Positions 33,623-45,725 of a stretch of 64,000 nt of DNA are shown here, piece by piece; position 1 is the first letter of the stretch, and each line of letters opens with the position of its first letter. The notes beneath the pieces are model-generated. The model had not been told where the DNA came from. It was given only the letters and a program-made list of their open reading frames with translations, and searched no databases. A program made the translations under genes and the position numbers. This stretch comes from Neonectria sp. B-13 (taxonomy: Eukaryota; Ascomycota; Sordariomycetes; Hypocreales; Nectriaceae): assembly GCA_002682825.1 (NCBI GenBank), contig NOKP01000001.1, positions 2,696,387 to 2,760,386 on the forward strand, given 5' to 3'.

Positions 33623-34189
33623 GATAGGCGGGGCAAAGTCGCCCAGCAAAAATATGGGTCCTTGTGTTACTGACCAGATGGCTGACAGGCTGGGGGGGAA
33701 TGCTCCAGGATTCCCCCACAGACAAAACAAAGCAACATAAACCGCACGTTGGAAGCGACTCTGCGCTGTGCTAGGCAGAGTTGACGATGAGATGGGCAGT
33801 TCTCCGCCGCGACGCCCACGCACACCAACAGGCGCGTGGGTGGCGCTTGTCGAACGGCGCCTCGGCATTGGCACTCCCATCCTAGTTGTTTGATGGACAA
33901 ACAAGTGCGCATGGCCGCATGCCACCATACGTTGTACGTCCTTAATGTCCATCAACTAACTCTAGCACGACCTTGACGATGTCGACCGACATGTCATGAT
34001 CTTGCATGACTGCGAGCGGACCTCTGGCGTCGCTCCATCAAGTTTCTTGAGCCTTTGAGCCCCCAATGTCGACCAGGTCGGCGACGTGGTTGATTCGATA
34101 CTCGGCGGTTCTAGTTCTTACCTAAGACTGCACCTTGTCTTGCATCCCACCCAGTTCCATTCCCAATTGGCCTTGTCGGCGAGGTGCCA

Positions 34190-34705
34190 GCGGGCCGGGG
34201 GTCGAACGACCAGCCGGGACTCAAGCCCGGACACAAGTCGATACGAATTTATGGGAAAAACTATGGTCTTGGGACGCCAAAAAGGGAGACGACGATACAA
34301 CCCTTTTTGATCCTTTGCCCTTTTTGCCCTCTGTTTCTTACATCTTATGTTTGATAAGTTGAAAGAATTCATCTAAGTAATTTCCCCCTTGCCCAAGCGC
34401 CTCCTTAAACGTAACTATCACTGTCCCCACAGTTATAATATACTATAAATATGAATACATTTTATAAATTCTATCTCTATTTTATACTTATATAAATGCT
34501 CTTTGCATACTCTTTACTATAAATTAGTAGCTATCAGTATAGTATACAAACATCAGAAGCCTTTATTATCCATTTATGTAATATTTGAGCCTGCTATAAC
34601 TTAAAATAACCATTGAAAGAAATCCCATGCCATACACCACTCTAGCGGATAAGAGGCGCCCGGCAACCAGGTGCCCACTACGAATTTCAGGGAGACCGGG
34701 TACCT
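34190..34705. repeat. Diverged repeat, copy 1 (AT-shifted, RIP-like)
   Basis: Shares ordered blocks with 37150-37672 in the same orientation: GACGACATACC/GACGATACAACC with a CCCTTTTTGCCCTCT-like run (34300-34332 vs 37210-37260), CCAAGCGCCTCCTTAAAC (34393-34410) vs CTAAGCGCCTTTTTAGAC (37318-37335), CATTATTTATT/CTTTATTATCC through CCATGC (34555-34630 vs 37430-37506), GGCGCCCGGC and GTGCCCAC...TTCAGGGAG. Copy 1 is far more AT-rich at 34430-34620, and many differences are C-to-T or G-to-A relative to copy 2, as after repeat-induced point mutation. Probably a relic of a transposable element; class unknown. Confidence 0.6.
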
Positions 34706-34933
34706 ACCTCCTGGACGGTCTCCAAAATAACACCTTGCCAGGCATTTTTCTTTCTCAATCTTCCCTCGTCTCTTTCGTCAAACTACGCGTTCGCTCCCTT
34801 CTCCTCCTCCGCCCCAATTGCTTTGCTCGCGCCCGTCACCGCCCCCCGTGTGGTCGCCAGCTTCACATTCTTTCCAGTACGGACACTCTGCGCTTCTTGT
34901 TGTCTCACGCCGACGTCATCCAATCCTGTCCCA

Positions 34934-36056
34934 ATGGCCGGCCGCATGCCCCTCCTCCCGGCGCGACTCGCCGCCTCGGCCGCCCGGTCCTCGCCTCGAG
35001 CATCATCCTCGTCGTCACTGGCTGCCCCGCGCTCTCTCCGACAACACCGCCGGCCGTACTCGTCGCAGCCGTCGCCTCGCAACGACAAGGTCAAGTTCTG
35101 GCCTTTTATCGCCGTCATCGGCCTAGGAACCTTGGGCTACATGGGCCTCGTCAACCGCCGGAAAGGTGAGATTTGAGAAGGAGCCTCTCTGCCCGCTTTT
35201 CCCCTCTCTGGCCCTCACGAGCTATCAGTCGATGGGGCGATCCAAGCGTCTCGGCATGCCCTCCCTGTTCGAGGGCGTGCGACGATACTTGGACAGCGCA
35301 TCGCACCTCCTTTTAAATCCCCCTGATTTCACATGTTCGTGAAACCTCCAACAACACCTCGCTGACAAAATCCCGCCCGCTGCAGACATGCCTCAAAGAA
35401 TCGACGCCTCAGCTGGCGAGCTTCCCGCGCCCGCCAAGCCTACACCCACGTTCAGTCCCTCCGATGTCACCGTTGTCTTCGTCCTGGGCGGCCCTGGTGC
35501 CGGCAAGGGCACCCAGTGCTCGAAGCTGGTCCAGGAGTACGGCTTCACTCACCTTTCGGCTGGTGACTTGCTTCGCGCTGAGCAGGAACGGCCTGGGTCC
35601 CAGTTCGGTGATCTCATCAAGAGCTACATCAAGGATGGTCTCATCGTCCCCATGGAGGTGACGATCCAGCTGCTTGAGAACGCCATGACCGAGACGCTCC
35701 AGAAGACCGGCACCACCAAGGGCCGCTTCCTCATCGATGGCTTCCCTCGCAAGATGGACCAGGCTGTCAAGTTCGAGGAGTCTGTCTGCCCCGCCAAGAT
35801 GGTCCTCTTCTTCGACTGTCCCGAAGAGGTCATGGAGTCACGACTCCTTGAGCGTGGAAAGACATCGGGCCGCTCCGACGACAACGCCGAGAGCATCCGC
35901 AAGCGATTCCACACATTTGTCGAGACCAGCATGCCCGTTGTTGACTATTTTGAGAAGGAGGGCAAGGTGATCAAGCTAGATGCTACACCCGCGCCTGATC
36001 TGGTCTTCGTCAAGACTCAACAGGCTTTGAAGGACAAACTTGGCGCCAACTTTTAA
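34934..36056 (+). CDS. URA6: UMP/CMP (uridylate) kinase with mitochondrial-type N-terminal exon
   Basis: Predicted 300 residues from exons 34934-35165 and 35386-36056 (220-base intron, GTGAGA..TGCAG; the split codon GAC joins in frame to the ATG at 35388). Residues about 107-300 are a classical nucleoside monophosphate kinase: P-loop [10 protein letters not shown] (about 112-121), [32 protein letters not shown] in the lid, and [10 protein letters not shown]. Yeast Ura6 phosphorylates UMP and other monophosphates in pyrimidine synthesis. Exon 1 adds an Arg/Ser/Ala-rich presequence (1-50), then one hydrophobic segment [19 protein letters not shown] (55-73), so the long form should be an organelle-anchored protein, probably mitochondrial. 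Initiation at 35388 would give a 222-residue soluble form. ATG context at 34934 is CCAATGGCC. Kinase assignment is strong; dual forms are inferred. Confidence 0.9.
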
Positions 36057-37149
36057 GACGGACACAGGCGCTCTCGCTCATGCACGCATATACACGATAC
36101 GATCATAGGCACACACATGCACGGGGGGCACCGTCTCGCATGAGGAGCAACGCAACCGGGGTGGGTTTTGGGGATTGTAGAGGGACTTACAAAGGAAACC
36201 TCACCTATAGACTTGGACCAGGGATGGGAAGCTCTGGTGCTGCATCATGGGCAAACCACTGGCCCTTTTGTACTTTTTCTTTCTTTCTTCTTCTTCTTTT
36301 TGTCTTCCTATGTACGCCTAGTGTGTCTTTTGTATAATACATGCTTCACATTCCAGGGCTCAACGTTTGGTACCTAGGTACCTGACACGTGGGAGCAGAT
36401 GAGATGAGATGGTGGAGATTTGATGACGGGCAATCTCATCTACTTCGGACTTGCTTCAGAGGCGGTCCGAACAGCGGATGCTCGTTCTGGACATGGCACG
36501 AAGTACCTCGGTACCTTTCCAAACCTCCCCAATACCAAGTCTCCAGCCCATCTGGGTCTCTATCTTTATGACCTTGATACTCGTTTGTTAAAATGCTTAT
36601 CCCCAACCACACACGCATACATTATGGCCTCCGCATCTTGGCACATGGCTGCTAGTTTAATAACCGATGGAGGTCTCCGTTATTCTCGAAGCTTTGTCAA
36701 TTCCTGCTACTGAATTGCTCCTTGAAGCATCATGGCGCCCTGCTGTCGATGGCCTCCGTGACCTTTGTCATGATGAGTCTCGCGACATTCTTACAGTTCT
36801 TATGCCGACCTCTTTGAACAAAATCACTCCGTGGCTGGATCATCGTGCACCGGGTTCATGTGATCAGCTTAATCGTAAAGCCTGTTGAGATTGTAAAAGT
36901 TGACAACCAGCCACATTAGGTCCGGTATCTGAGAGCTGATAGCTGAAGCCAGCCCCCACACTACTTACTACATAGCACAAGCTGGCAGCGACATTTCACT
37001 CACATCCCAGCCTCTCACAATTTTGTCACCTATTTATTGCTTATTTTCATCCCCCGCACTCGATGCTAAATAAATGCCTTGTCGGTTCTCAAACATGACC
37101 AAGCGGCAAGGCTACCGAGTAACTACACAGGTCGTCTATTCATAGTACT

Positions 37150-37672
37150 TCTCAATCACATACTACTCTGTAGATATAAAGTACTTTACGCGAGCGGAAC
37201 GAAGTGGACGACATACCGTTTCTGGCCTTTCTTACCCTGTTTACCCTCGTTGCCCTCTGGTTCTCGTATCCAAGAAAGGTTAAAGAGTCTATTCTAAGCA
37301 ATTAGTTACCTCCTCGCCTAAGCGCCTTTTTAGACTCGGCTGTCGCCGTCCCCATGACCACGGGTATACTGCGAGTAAACGAACATCAAGGGTTCGCTCA
37401 CACACCCTCGGTAACAAACTGGCAACCGGCAGCGTTCATTATTTATTTATTTTAACGTTCAAGCCTACTATGGCCTAACACAACCCTCGAGAAAAAAATT
37501 CCATGCGCATACGTAACTCCAGCGGGGCCACCAACGTCACTCTGATGGCGCTAAAACAAGGACAAAAGGCGCCCGGCGTCGAGGCGCGGCCATGGGAGGG
37601 GACTCTGGCGTGAGTGTCGTGTGCCCCACGTAACGGGTGCCCACCAGGGAGTTCAGGGAGGCGGAGAGACAT
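37150..37672. repeat. Diverged repeat, copy 2
   Basis: Same orientation as copy 1 at 34190-34705 and GC-richer. Conserved blocks are CGCCTAAGCGCC (37315-37326), TTCATTATTTATTTATTTTAACG through CCATGCGCAT (37434-37510), AAGGCGCCCGGC (37564-37575) and GGGTGCCCACCAGGGAGTTCAGGGAGG (37635-37661, split here only by description). Copy 2 carries about 50 extra bases between the last two blocks. It probably keeps more of the original element sequence. Confidence 0.6.
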
Positions 37673-38619
37673 TGGAGAGGGGTGTTACAGAAGGGCTGAA
37701 GGGCCCCAGGGACCCATCCATCCATTCATCCCTTCCATTGAAGCTTGGGGTCTCAGGGGTATTTGGTTGGTTGGGCAGTTGATGATACTCGTTGGCTTAT
37801 TGGGCCGCTGGCAGCTCCATCATCGGGCACTTACTGGATCAGCTTGGTGATGATAGGGCTAATGACACGGAGATGGCTCACGGGCGGCCCTCTATCCCTC
37901 CTCAGCCTGGGAAGGGCCAGCCACCGCTGGGGCACCACGTCATGGGGTAGCTATGAGGGCTAAAGAAGGGCGATGGACAACAGCTGTGTCTGGACGCCTC
38001 AGTCAACAAGCAACACGATCCCTCACCAGCGACAAAGCAGAAAGCGGGCGGGTTTGGCACTCTAGTACAGACGCAGTTAGGACTGCAGGGGGCGTGTGGA
38101 TAAGACCCGGTAGGGGGGAGCGGAGGGGGCTTGGGGCTTAAGGGTCCCCCTCCATCACCCCCCATCGCACTACGACACGATAGAAGGTCGCCCGTCGCCC
38201 AGCAAGGGCCCGTTATCAGGTGCCAGTGCCGGGGGGAGCTTGAAGAAGCAGCAGCATGTTAGCAGTTGGTGACGGAGGACCTGCAAATGGACGTCGTCTC
38301 TACCACTAGGGATCTGCGATTAATTAATTGCAGGCCCCCAGGCCCCGTTCTCGAACAGGCGTGGGCATCGTCCGTACGCACCTCGACACGGATTTCGTGC
38401 TTTGATGCCGTCGTAGGAGGAGGCTGCTGCCGTCCCTGGGCCCATTCCGTGTTGATCCCTGTGTTCCTGAAACTCCCCTGGATCATCTCGCTGCTCGCAC
38501 ACGGGTTCTCTCTCTTTGACCACCTTTGTGTCTGCGTCGGGTGCCTCTCTGTGTGTCTCTTTTTTTTTTACTAGCCCTCCAGGTCGATCTCTTATTTTCT
38601 TTCCAACCTATCTGCTACA

Positions 38620-38637
38620 TACTCAGTCCTCCTCCTA

Positions 38638-38676
<39 letters not shown>

Positions 38677-38705
38677 CTACTCCCCTTCCCCCTCCTTTTC
38701 TCACT
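38620..38705 (+). repeat. CT-rich polypyrimidine tract
   Basis: TCCTCCTCCTATTCCTCTTC followed by (TTC)n and CCCCTTCCCCCTCC. Such tracts mark core promoters and leaders of highly expressed filamentous-fungal genes. It is about 850 bases before the next ATG, so a long or spliced leader is implied if it serves that gene. Confidence 0.6.
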
Positions 38706-39559
38706 GCCAAAGCCAATCCTCGCTGCCGCCCTCCCTCTCCAGTGTCGTACAGCCTTGGCGTCATCATCACCATCACCCAAGAAGCCGTCGGACCTATCTC
38801 GCACGTTCGTCTTCACCCAACCCTTGGCGGCGTACGCTGTACGAAGTACTACCCCCCATCCCTGCAGTGTCCTTGCCTGCCCCTGCCTGCAACTGGAGCC
38901 CGGTGCCCAGGCGACAAAGCAAAGGGAATTGCCAGCGCCTCCCCCGGCCTCGGCCCCCTCGCGTCCCGTTCCCATCTCCATTCTGTCAGTGTTAAGGCCT
39001 CTCTGTATTCGTATGAATACCGTATTGCAGCTTTAGGCCTGCACCACCGCCGACACCCGACCTCACGGCGCCACGACACCACACCACTCCCGCCACCTCC
39101 AGCTACGTTCCCCGGCCACGACAATCCGTATCGACCTCCCAGTTCCCACAACAAACAACCACCGGCGGCGGCGGTGTCAACTACAAAACCATCCCCCAGA
39201 AACCACCATCGCCATCGCCCCGTCGGCAAGTGCCAGCATTAAAACTGCTGCTGCTCTCGCCGACCAAAAGCGCCCCAGGGTCCCCTCCAACCGCCCGCGG
39301 CGATCCCCACATGTCCGCCAGTTCAATCTCGTATCGCCTGTACCAGTCTCATTGGACAACCCCACCGCAACGATAGCATCAGCATCGCAATTGCCCTGAC
39401 GATATCCTCGCTTTCAATTTTCTGGGCTTTTCTTCCACCTGCTGCCCAGCCTGCCCGGCGCTCGACGGCTGATTTTCCTCTCCCTCCAGTCAATGACGTT
39501 GCAATAGGCCCGTCCCTCATCCTCGTCCGTCATCCCTCGCCCGTCATCCGCCGTCAGCA

Positions 39560-42500
39560 ATGGAGAACGAGGCCCCCGCCGTTCAGGTCCAAGATGGCCG
39601 CTCCTCGAGGAGAGACCGTTTCATGGGCAAGCTCTTTAAGCCCAAAGATCGCAAACCAGGCAATGAGCAGCAATCCACCGCCAACATCGACGCCTTCCTA
39701 CACAGCTCCTCCGATAATCTGACCGTCACACACGCCCCGCCTCCAATCCCAGCGTCGCTACCCAAGCTGGCCAAGCTCGACACCACCTCTATCTCCCGCT
39801 ATCCTCAGGCCCTCGCCGTCAACCAGCAGGCCCAGCAGAACCGCCCGCTCGTCCAGGCGCCCCGTCCCGATCCAAAGTCAGCCAACCGCTCCCCACGACC
39901 GAATAAGAAGGGTCGATTCGTGACATTTGACGACTCGCTTCCGGACGTCATTGGCGAGGGCGGTGACGAGTCAGAGATTCCCGTCATCGAGATTTCAAAG
40001 CGCAAGAAGTCCCAAAAGCAAAAGCCTCGTGCACCTAAACCTCCGCCGCACCGCCTGGGTGCTTATTCTCCTGGGAGGCCCCCTCCTCCTCCAGCAGAGG
40101 CTGGGCCACCCGGTGGGCCTCCCGGCGTGGACGACTTCAGACCAAAACCCCTGTTACGTACCCAAACGGGATTCTCCTCCATCTACACGCCAGAGGACGA
40201 CGAAGAGCCCCAAATAGATCCCGAATCCAAGTATGATGAGCTGGGCTCAGCCGGTTCCCCTATTGGTGCGCTGCCTCCCCTCCAAATGCCCTCAGCAAGG
40301 TTCCTTGGGGCAGCTGCACACCAGGACGACAATAGGAGGTCATACATCGAGGTTCACTCAGCCCAGATGCGGGATCAAGAAGGCAGGGCCTTCGCCGAGG
40401 CTGCTCGTGTCGCCAGTGCCACATCAGCAACTTCTCATAATTGGGAGGATTCCCCCTCCGCTGAACCTTTTTCGGCGTCGTCTCCAACTTCAAACCGACG
40501 ACAAGCTCCCTCGCCAGAGATACAAGTCACAAAGCCAAATATAGAATACAGCCCGGCCTCCATGAATTCCAACGCCTCTGGCTTCTCTCCAGTTGCCGAA
40601 CCTGAACAACTCTCACGACAGCCTAGTATTGCCTCGCACATCACGCGACAACCCAGTCTTGCCACCCCCCGTGACCCGCCAATGATGGCGAGTCGATCTG
40701 CCTCATTCAGGGTCAATGATCCGGGTGCGGGCGACGAGGCGCTGGAGGCCTTTGTTGCGAGGACGAGGCACCTGTTTGAGCTTTTCCGACTGCACGCCGA
40801 GACTATCAAGCCCTTGGCAACAAGCTCGTTAAAAGAGTGCGCTCGTGGAGGTCTTTGGTGGTTTCTCAAGGGCCGGATGGGCTTAGAGTCGGCGGTCCGA
40901 GAACGTCCAAATTCGCCCCAAGGCCAGGCGCAGAATGATCGAGATCGTCAGCAAGCCTACGCGAACTTGGCGAAGGGTTACTGGCTCTGTGAAGAAATGA
41001 TTCCCGAAATTGCCCAGTCCCAGGGACTTCCGCCAGATTCTGAAGTTGTGGAGGTCACTCAAGCTCTCGTATCCGCCCTAAAGAAGCTGGCCATGTCCAT
41101 GAAGCGGAACGGTTTCCTGCCGCCCGAGGATGCCCTGCTTCCACAGACGATCGATAAGTCCGTTTGGCTGGAGTATCCGGCTGTAAGTCAGGACATGATT
41201 GCTCTTCTCTCGGGGAATTGGGGCTCAGGCATGACGGCGATGACGAACCCACTGTCCGATCTCCGCCTTTTGGATGCGCTCCCCGTGGGAGACAACACCG
41301 ATAACTTTAGTTACGGGAGGATGCCAGCAGATGTCTATCTAATGGAGCAGGGGCAGGAATCTCATCGACTCTTTTTCCCATGCATGCTCTCCATGGTTCG
41401 CCCTGTTAAGTCCCTCAGTCTGGTCTTCGTCCTTGCGAGCCAGAACGGCCACATGCAGCTAGCCATCCAGGATAACAAGAATGTTGGCCCGGTATGGGAC
41501 GATGTCCGCTGGAGGAACGAAACGTTCACGCTTGATATTCGGTTACGCCGTGGCTTCGTTCTGGCCGTGCAGCTAGCCCAGCAAGACTATAGGATGCTTT
41601 GGAACATGTACGACTTTGGAAACAAGATTCAGAAGTCTCTCTTCCCGCGAAGCGACGAGACCATGGTTTTCCGAACAACCCTTCGGTCGTTCCAATTCAT
41701 GGACGCAGACCCCCAGTCCCGTCAATTCCCCAAGGAACCAGTCTCACAATGCGATGTGGCATTATTTGAGAAGCAATACAAGGAGAGCGGTCCCGCCGGC
41801 TTGCGGACCTGGCATCTTGGTTTCCGAATTGCTGTGGTGACGGGGACTCGCACGAGGACACTGAGCGGCGTCAATCACTTGTATACGCCGTCTCAGCCAA
41901 TCCAGTTTGGATTCTTCCGTGGTGACAAGGATGCCCCGTCCTTATCACTCAAATTCGACAACGGGAAGTCCAAGGGCCGGATGGTATTTGTCTTCAGCGA
42001 GGAGAAGGCCAGAATCAAGTTTCATTCGCTCATTACTGGGACCGCTTTGGACCACGATGAAAAGATTTACGCCGACGTGCCCCTCAAAAGCTTTGCCATC
42101 TCTCAGAGCGTGCGCGAGCCATTGGGCATGGCGCCCTTCACCCGCATGTCATGGAAAGCGGTCAGGGTTGTCAATGATGAGTATGGTGGCGATCTGCCAC
42201 CGACCGTCCTCGCAGACCGGCTGAAGGTCGTTCTCGAGTACCAGAACGGCAACATGACTGACAGGATTAACGTTGAGCCTGGAGAGCTGCGAGTGAGGTT
42301 AGAGGTGCAAAACGCCAAGCTCTTCCGAGTGCTGCGCCAACCACAGAAGGATATGACCGTGTCTGTTTCCGAAGCCCAGGTCTCCAAAGAGCTCCCGCGA
42401 AACATGACAGATGCGCTGCAATTGCTACGGCATAACCAGACGATCCGGACGTTCGAGTTCAACAATATCAAGGACCTGCACAACTTCCAGTTTGCCATGA

Positions 42501-43031
42501 CCGGGTTTGAAGTTATCTTTGACGCACTTGCGATAACGTTTGCGATTTCACGTCGACGCATGGTGGTGCCAATCCACAAGAAGTGGGAGGCTGGGTACAC
42601 GCGAATCCAAGTAGTGAGGCAGGAGGACAAGCAACTACAATTGTTGGCCTTCTTTGAAGACTTCCACCACGGACACTGCATGAACTTTGTGCTCAAGGGC
42701 ACCGACACTTACGAGAGCTTTGGACGGGCCGGGAAGGCAGGTATCAAATTTGTCGACGCCAAGTGGCCGCTGCCGCGGCTGCCTGCGGACAAGGACGGCG
42801 ACTACGACGATATGGCTTTTGTCTGCCTCGATCTCCCAGATCTCCCAGGAGAGCATGACGATATCTCCATCGTGTTTGAGAAAGAAGCAGGTCAGTAAAT
42901 TGACCCCGTGTCCCTTGAGGTACTCGTGAGCAAAGGCTAACAATGATGCTGTTACAGACCGAGATGCACTCAGTCAATGCCTGCCAGCGCCGATAAAAGG
43001 GCCGACAAGAATGTCATCACGATTGAAATGA
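39560..43031 (+). CDS. Uncharacterised conserved-looking 1134-residue fungal protein
   Basis: Main exon 39560-42890, then a 67-base intron (GTCAGT donor, GGCTAACA branch, TTACAG acceptor) and a 24-codon last exon 42958-43031 ending ...GPTRMSSRLK. Without the splice the protein would stop as EAGQ after 1112 residues. The first 390 residues are disordered, rich in Pro/Ser/Arg with the basic start RRDRFMGKLFKPKDRK and a PGRPPPPPAEAGPPGGPPG stretch. From about residue 394 (LEAFVARTRHLFELFRLHAE) the protein looks globular to the end, with motifs such as ARGGLWWFLKGRMGLE (about 425-440) and repeated LDIRLRRGFVLAVQLAQQDY-type beta segments; no domain I know fits. It may be a Pezizomycotina-specific protein. 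Coding status is certain, function unknown. Confidence 0.88.
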
Positions 43032-45725
43032 GTACATATTAAGTTTTACACGAGCGCGCGGGCTCTACTAGGAACGGTTTGCGCGTGAGCACGAGAAGAC
43101 TACGGGGATATACCCAGCGGCCTGATGCACGGGGCATGTGAAGCACAAGTACGCGATGGCGTAGTTGGCACGAAGATATCCATCCGAGGTCCGGGGAGCA
43201 CGAATAGGACGACAGGCGACAAGATCCGACGAAAGACGTCCTGCGAAACCACCCGAGCCGGACGGAGTTTGGCGGGACATGACCTACGGCGTTCAGATGC
43301 CAATGATTGAAGAGGTAAAGCCAAGGGCATCGGAGGCAGATGGGGGGTTATCGGACGGGTTGAAGACCGAGGGGCAGCTCGCTATGGAAGCTATAGAAGC
43401 AAGCAATTGCCGGCGCTACCGAGAGGAGCGGTGTATATGTGTTGTATGCCCGGGTGCCTCGCGAGTTAGTTACCTGCCTAGATGAATGGTATCCTCGAGG
43501 CGTTTCCATGTAAGTAGGAATGAAATGTGGAATAGCTTAAGCCTACCTAAGCAGACAATGTTTAAGTAGATGCTTACCTAGTATACGTGCCTACATATAT
43601 TACTTGAATAATTCTTGAATATCCAATCCCCTCAGCGGCAGTTGGCTTCCCATTAACAAAGAAGCTAGCCACTGAAGCAGCTGAAGCGATTGCTCAACCA
43701 GTGCCGGACTAGGGCAAGGGATGAGCTGGGATGGAGCTGGAGGGGTCGGGATGACGGAGTGGGACGTCATCCATTTCCCCCACCAATTCCAACTTTGAGC
43801 GTGTGCTTGCACCAAAGTACCGCTTGTCACTCACTTCGTCGTATTGAGCTTTCAAGCCACCAAGATAATCAGGCAATCATTGACTCTGTGGCTGCCTCGG
43901 AAGGGTGTGTGCTGAGGTGATTACAGTAGGAGGCATGCGACGGATCTCCTCAAAAGGGGTAAACTGGTGCCTGAAGAAGATATCTTGCGTTGTTGGATCC
44001 AGCGACGGCTGCCTTTCTCAGCGTCCCATCCCACGTGCAAGCGTCCATCCACCCCTCCGTCCCGAGCTGATGCGGGTCCAGATGAGCTTGCATGGATGTC
44101 ATACCATGTACGAATACGTCCTTGTAGACATGGCACAGTCTCTTTCTTGCATACTAGGTAGTTGACCTTCAGCTTATTCCTGTAGCATTTGCCTCCTCAG
44201 TTGGAGAGGTGGTGATGCAGACGGGACTAAAAGAACGGGTCATAACTGGTATGTCAACACGCTTAGTGTAGCCACATCGGCTTCCTCATGATCATGACCT
44301 TGTCCCACCAACAAACGACTTATACCTACGCGTAACCACTCTCGCCGGTTATCGACTGCCTCGGGTTGGCAATTTGGAAGCAGGACTGCAACGGTCTTTA
44401 TTCGCACGTCGTACCTTGCCGTACATGCCTACTAAGGTACTATCTACTAAGCGTGTAGACAGTAGACTACGTGGTACCGCGGTCATCCGATCGGTCGTGC
44501 TTTCCCTTACCTGACCCACGCCCCGGGGCACCTAGGTTGGCCATATTCCCACCCACCTCAACGCGCCCTAGTACCGACTCTAAATGCCTCCGGCACCCGG
44601 GCAAGGCAGGCATAAGCAATGTACGGCACTGCACTATTGGAAGCTCCGGGAGGTTAGGCAGACAAGGATCCCAGCAGGGAAGGCACGCACCAGGTGCCAG
44701 GTGAACCATTCGCTTTCGCACATTGATCCCCATCCAAGTCGTCACACACCTGTGAGTAAGTTAGCAGCTGTGGCCTACTAGGTACGAAGTACGCCCGCCG
44801 GCGCATCCGCTCGTCATCGTCTGCTTCTCTTTTCTTTTCTTTCCTTTCCTCAACAACCTCCGCTCTTCTCTTCCTTATCTTTCCTTCCCTTTCTCCTCTC
44901 CCTCACCTTTCCCAGTCCATCGTCTTGCACCCTCCTCGTCGCCATCTCACAGAGACAGTGCCAAGCCGAAACCGACGACGAAGAGGCCGAACAGCTCCCG
45001 CCGCCCCAGCGCTCCCGTCAAGCCGTCAACCGTCAATCAACAACCTCACAGCCCCGCACCCACCCACACAAACTCCCTCTCACTCATTCAAGCCGTACCC
45101 GCTTCCCGCCACCCGTCGCTGAACGCGTGGGCACCCTTTATTCTTTCGGGCCACGAAAATAATTAGGCCAAGGACCCAGCCGTCAGCAGGCGTTTGTGTC
45201 AGCCAGCCAGAGGGTCCAGTGTCCAGTGTCCAGTGTCCAGCATCCAGCATCCAGCGTCAGCAGCGTAAGGCGCAACGCCTCACCCTACCTCGCACCAGGC
45301 TTCCAGCAGGCGTAGCCCTGAGTAAAGAGTCCATCCGCCATGGTGATGGGCCTGGTCTCGGTGCGTGGCCGCCGTAGAACTGGCAGCAGTAAGTCCCGTC
45401 AAACTCCATCCTCCACCGTTGCTTGATTGCCCAGTTTGTCCAACTTTGCCCAAGCAATCCTCCCCCAAATACCTCTATCACCAATTTACCAGGTCCCCCG
45501 TCTTGCCCCGTTGCTGCCGAAACTGTGTTTAAAGCTCCCGCCATTATCTGCCTCCACTCCGTTCGTTCCCCGGATGCCCATATCCACCCACTATACATCC
45601 CACCACCCCGCCGCCGCCTCCGAATCCTCCGCGACCTGAGCTCTATCCAGCCTACACATCTCTCCTCTTGCCCCTCTCCCCAACATTTCCTCCAGCACGT
45701 GTCGTGAGTCGCTTGTCGAGTCGTC
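43032..45725. other. Gene-free 2.7 kb region with promoter of the oxysterol-binding protein gene
   Basis: No supported gene. It contains TACCTAAG-type runs (43545-43600), TACGAAGTA at 44783-44791, a TTTCC/TTCTC pyrimidine tract (44820-44930) and a GTGTCCA tandem array (45214-45257). The leader of the downstream gene probably begins within the pyrimidine tract. Confidence 0.5.
45214..45257. repeat. (GTGTCCA/GCATCCA)n tandem repeat
   Basis: About six 7-base units (GTCCAGT, then CATCCAG variants) run head to tail in the leader region of the oxysterol-binding protein gene. Confidence 0.75.

Larger units (their letters stand above)
36057..39559. other. Gene-poor 3.5 kb region with repeat copy 2 and a CT-rich leader
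   Basis: No coding frame is supported. It contains 3' flank of URA6, a GGTACCTAGGTACC palindrome near 36370, repeat copy 2 (37150-37672), a polypyrimidine tract (38620-38705), TACGAAGTA at 38840-38848 and a C-rich probable leader up to the ATG at 39560. A plus-strand frame at 38526-39242 (238 codons) is low-complexity Pro/Ser/His and is judged to be leader. Confidence 0.5.

Noticed and set aside
34190..34262. Possible tRNA gene (GTCGAAC near 34200 with paired arms)
   Set aside because: The arms do not form a cloverleaf with standard A and B boxes; the interval is part of the repeat copy.
36667..36888. 73-codon frame with hydrophobic start
   Set aside because: Short, no homology I recognise, in a region of repeats and 3' flank; no splice-linked continuation.
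38526..39242. 238-codon plus-strand frame before the 1134-residue gene
   Set aside because: Consists of polypyrimidine-derived Leu/Pro/Ser codons; judged leader sequence.
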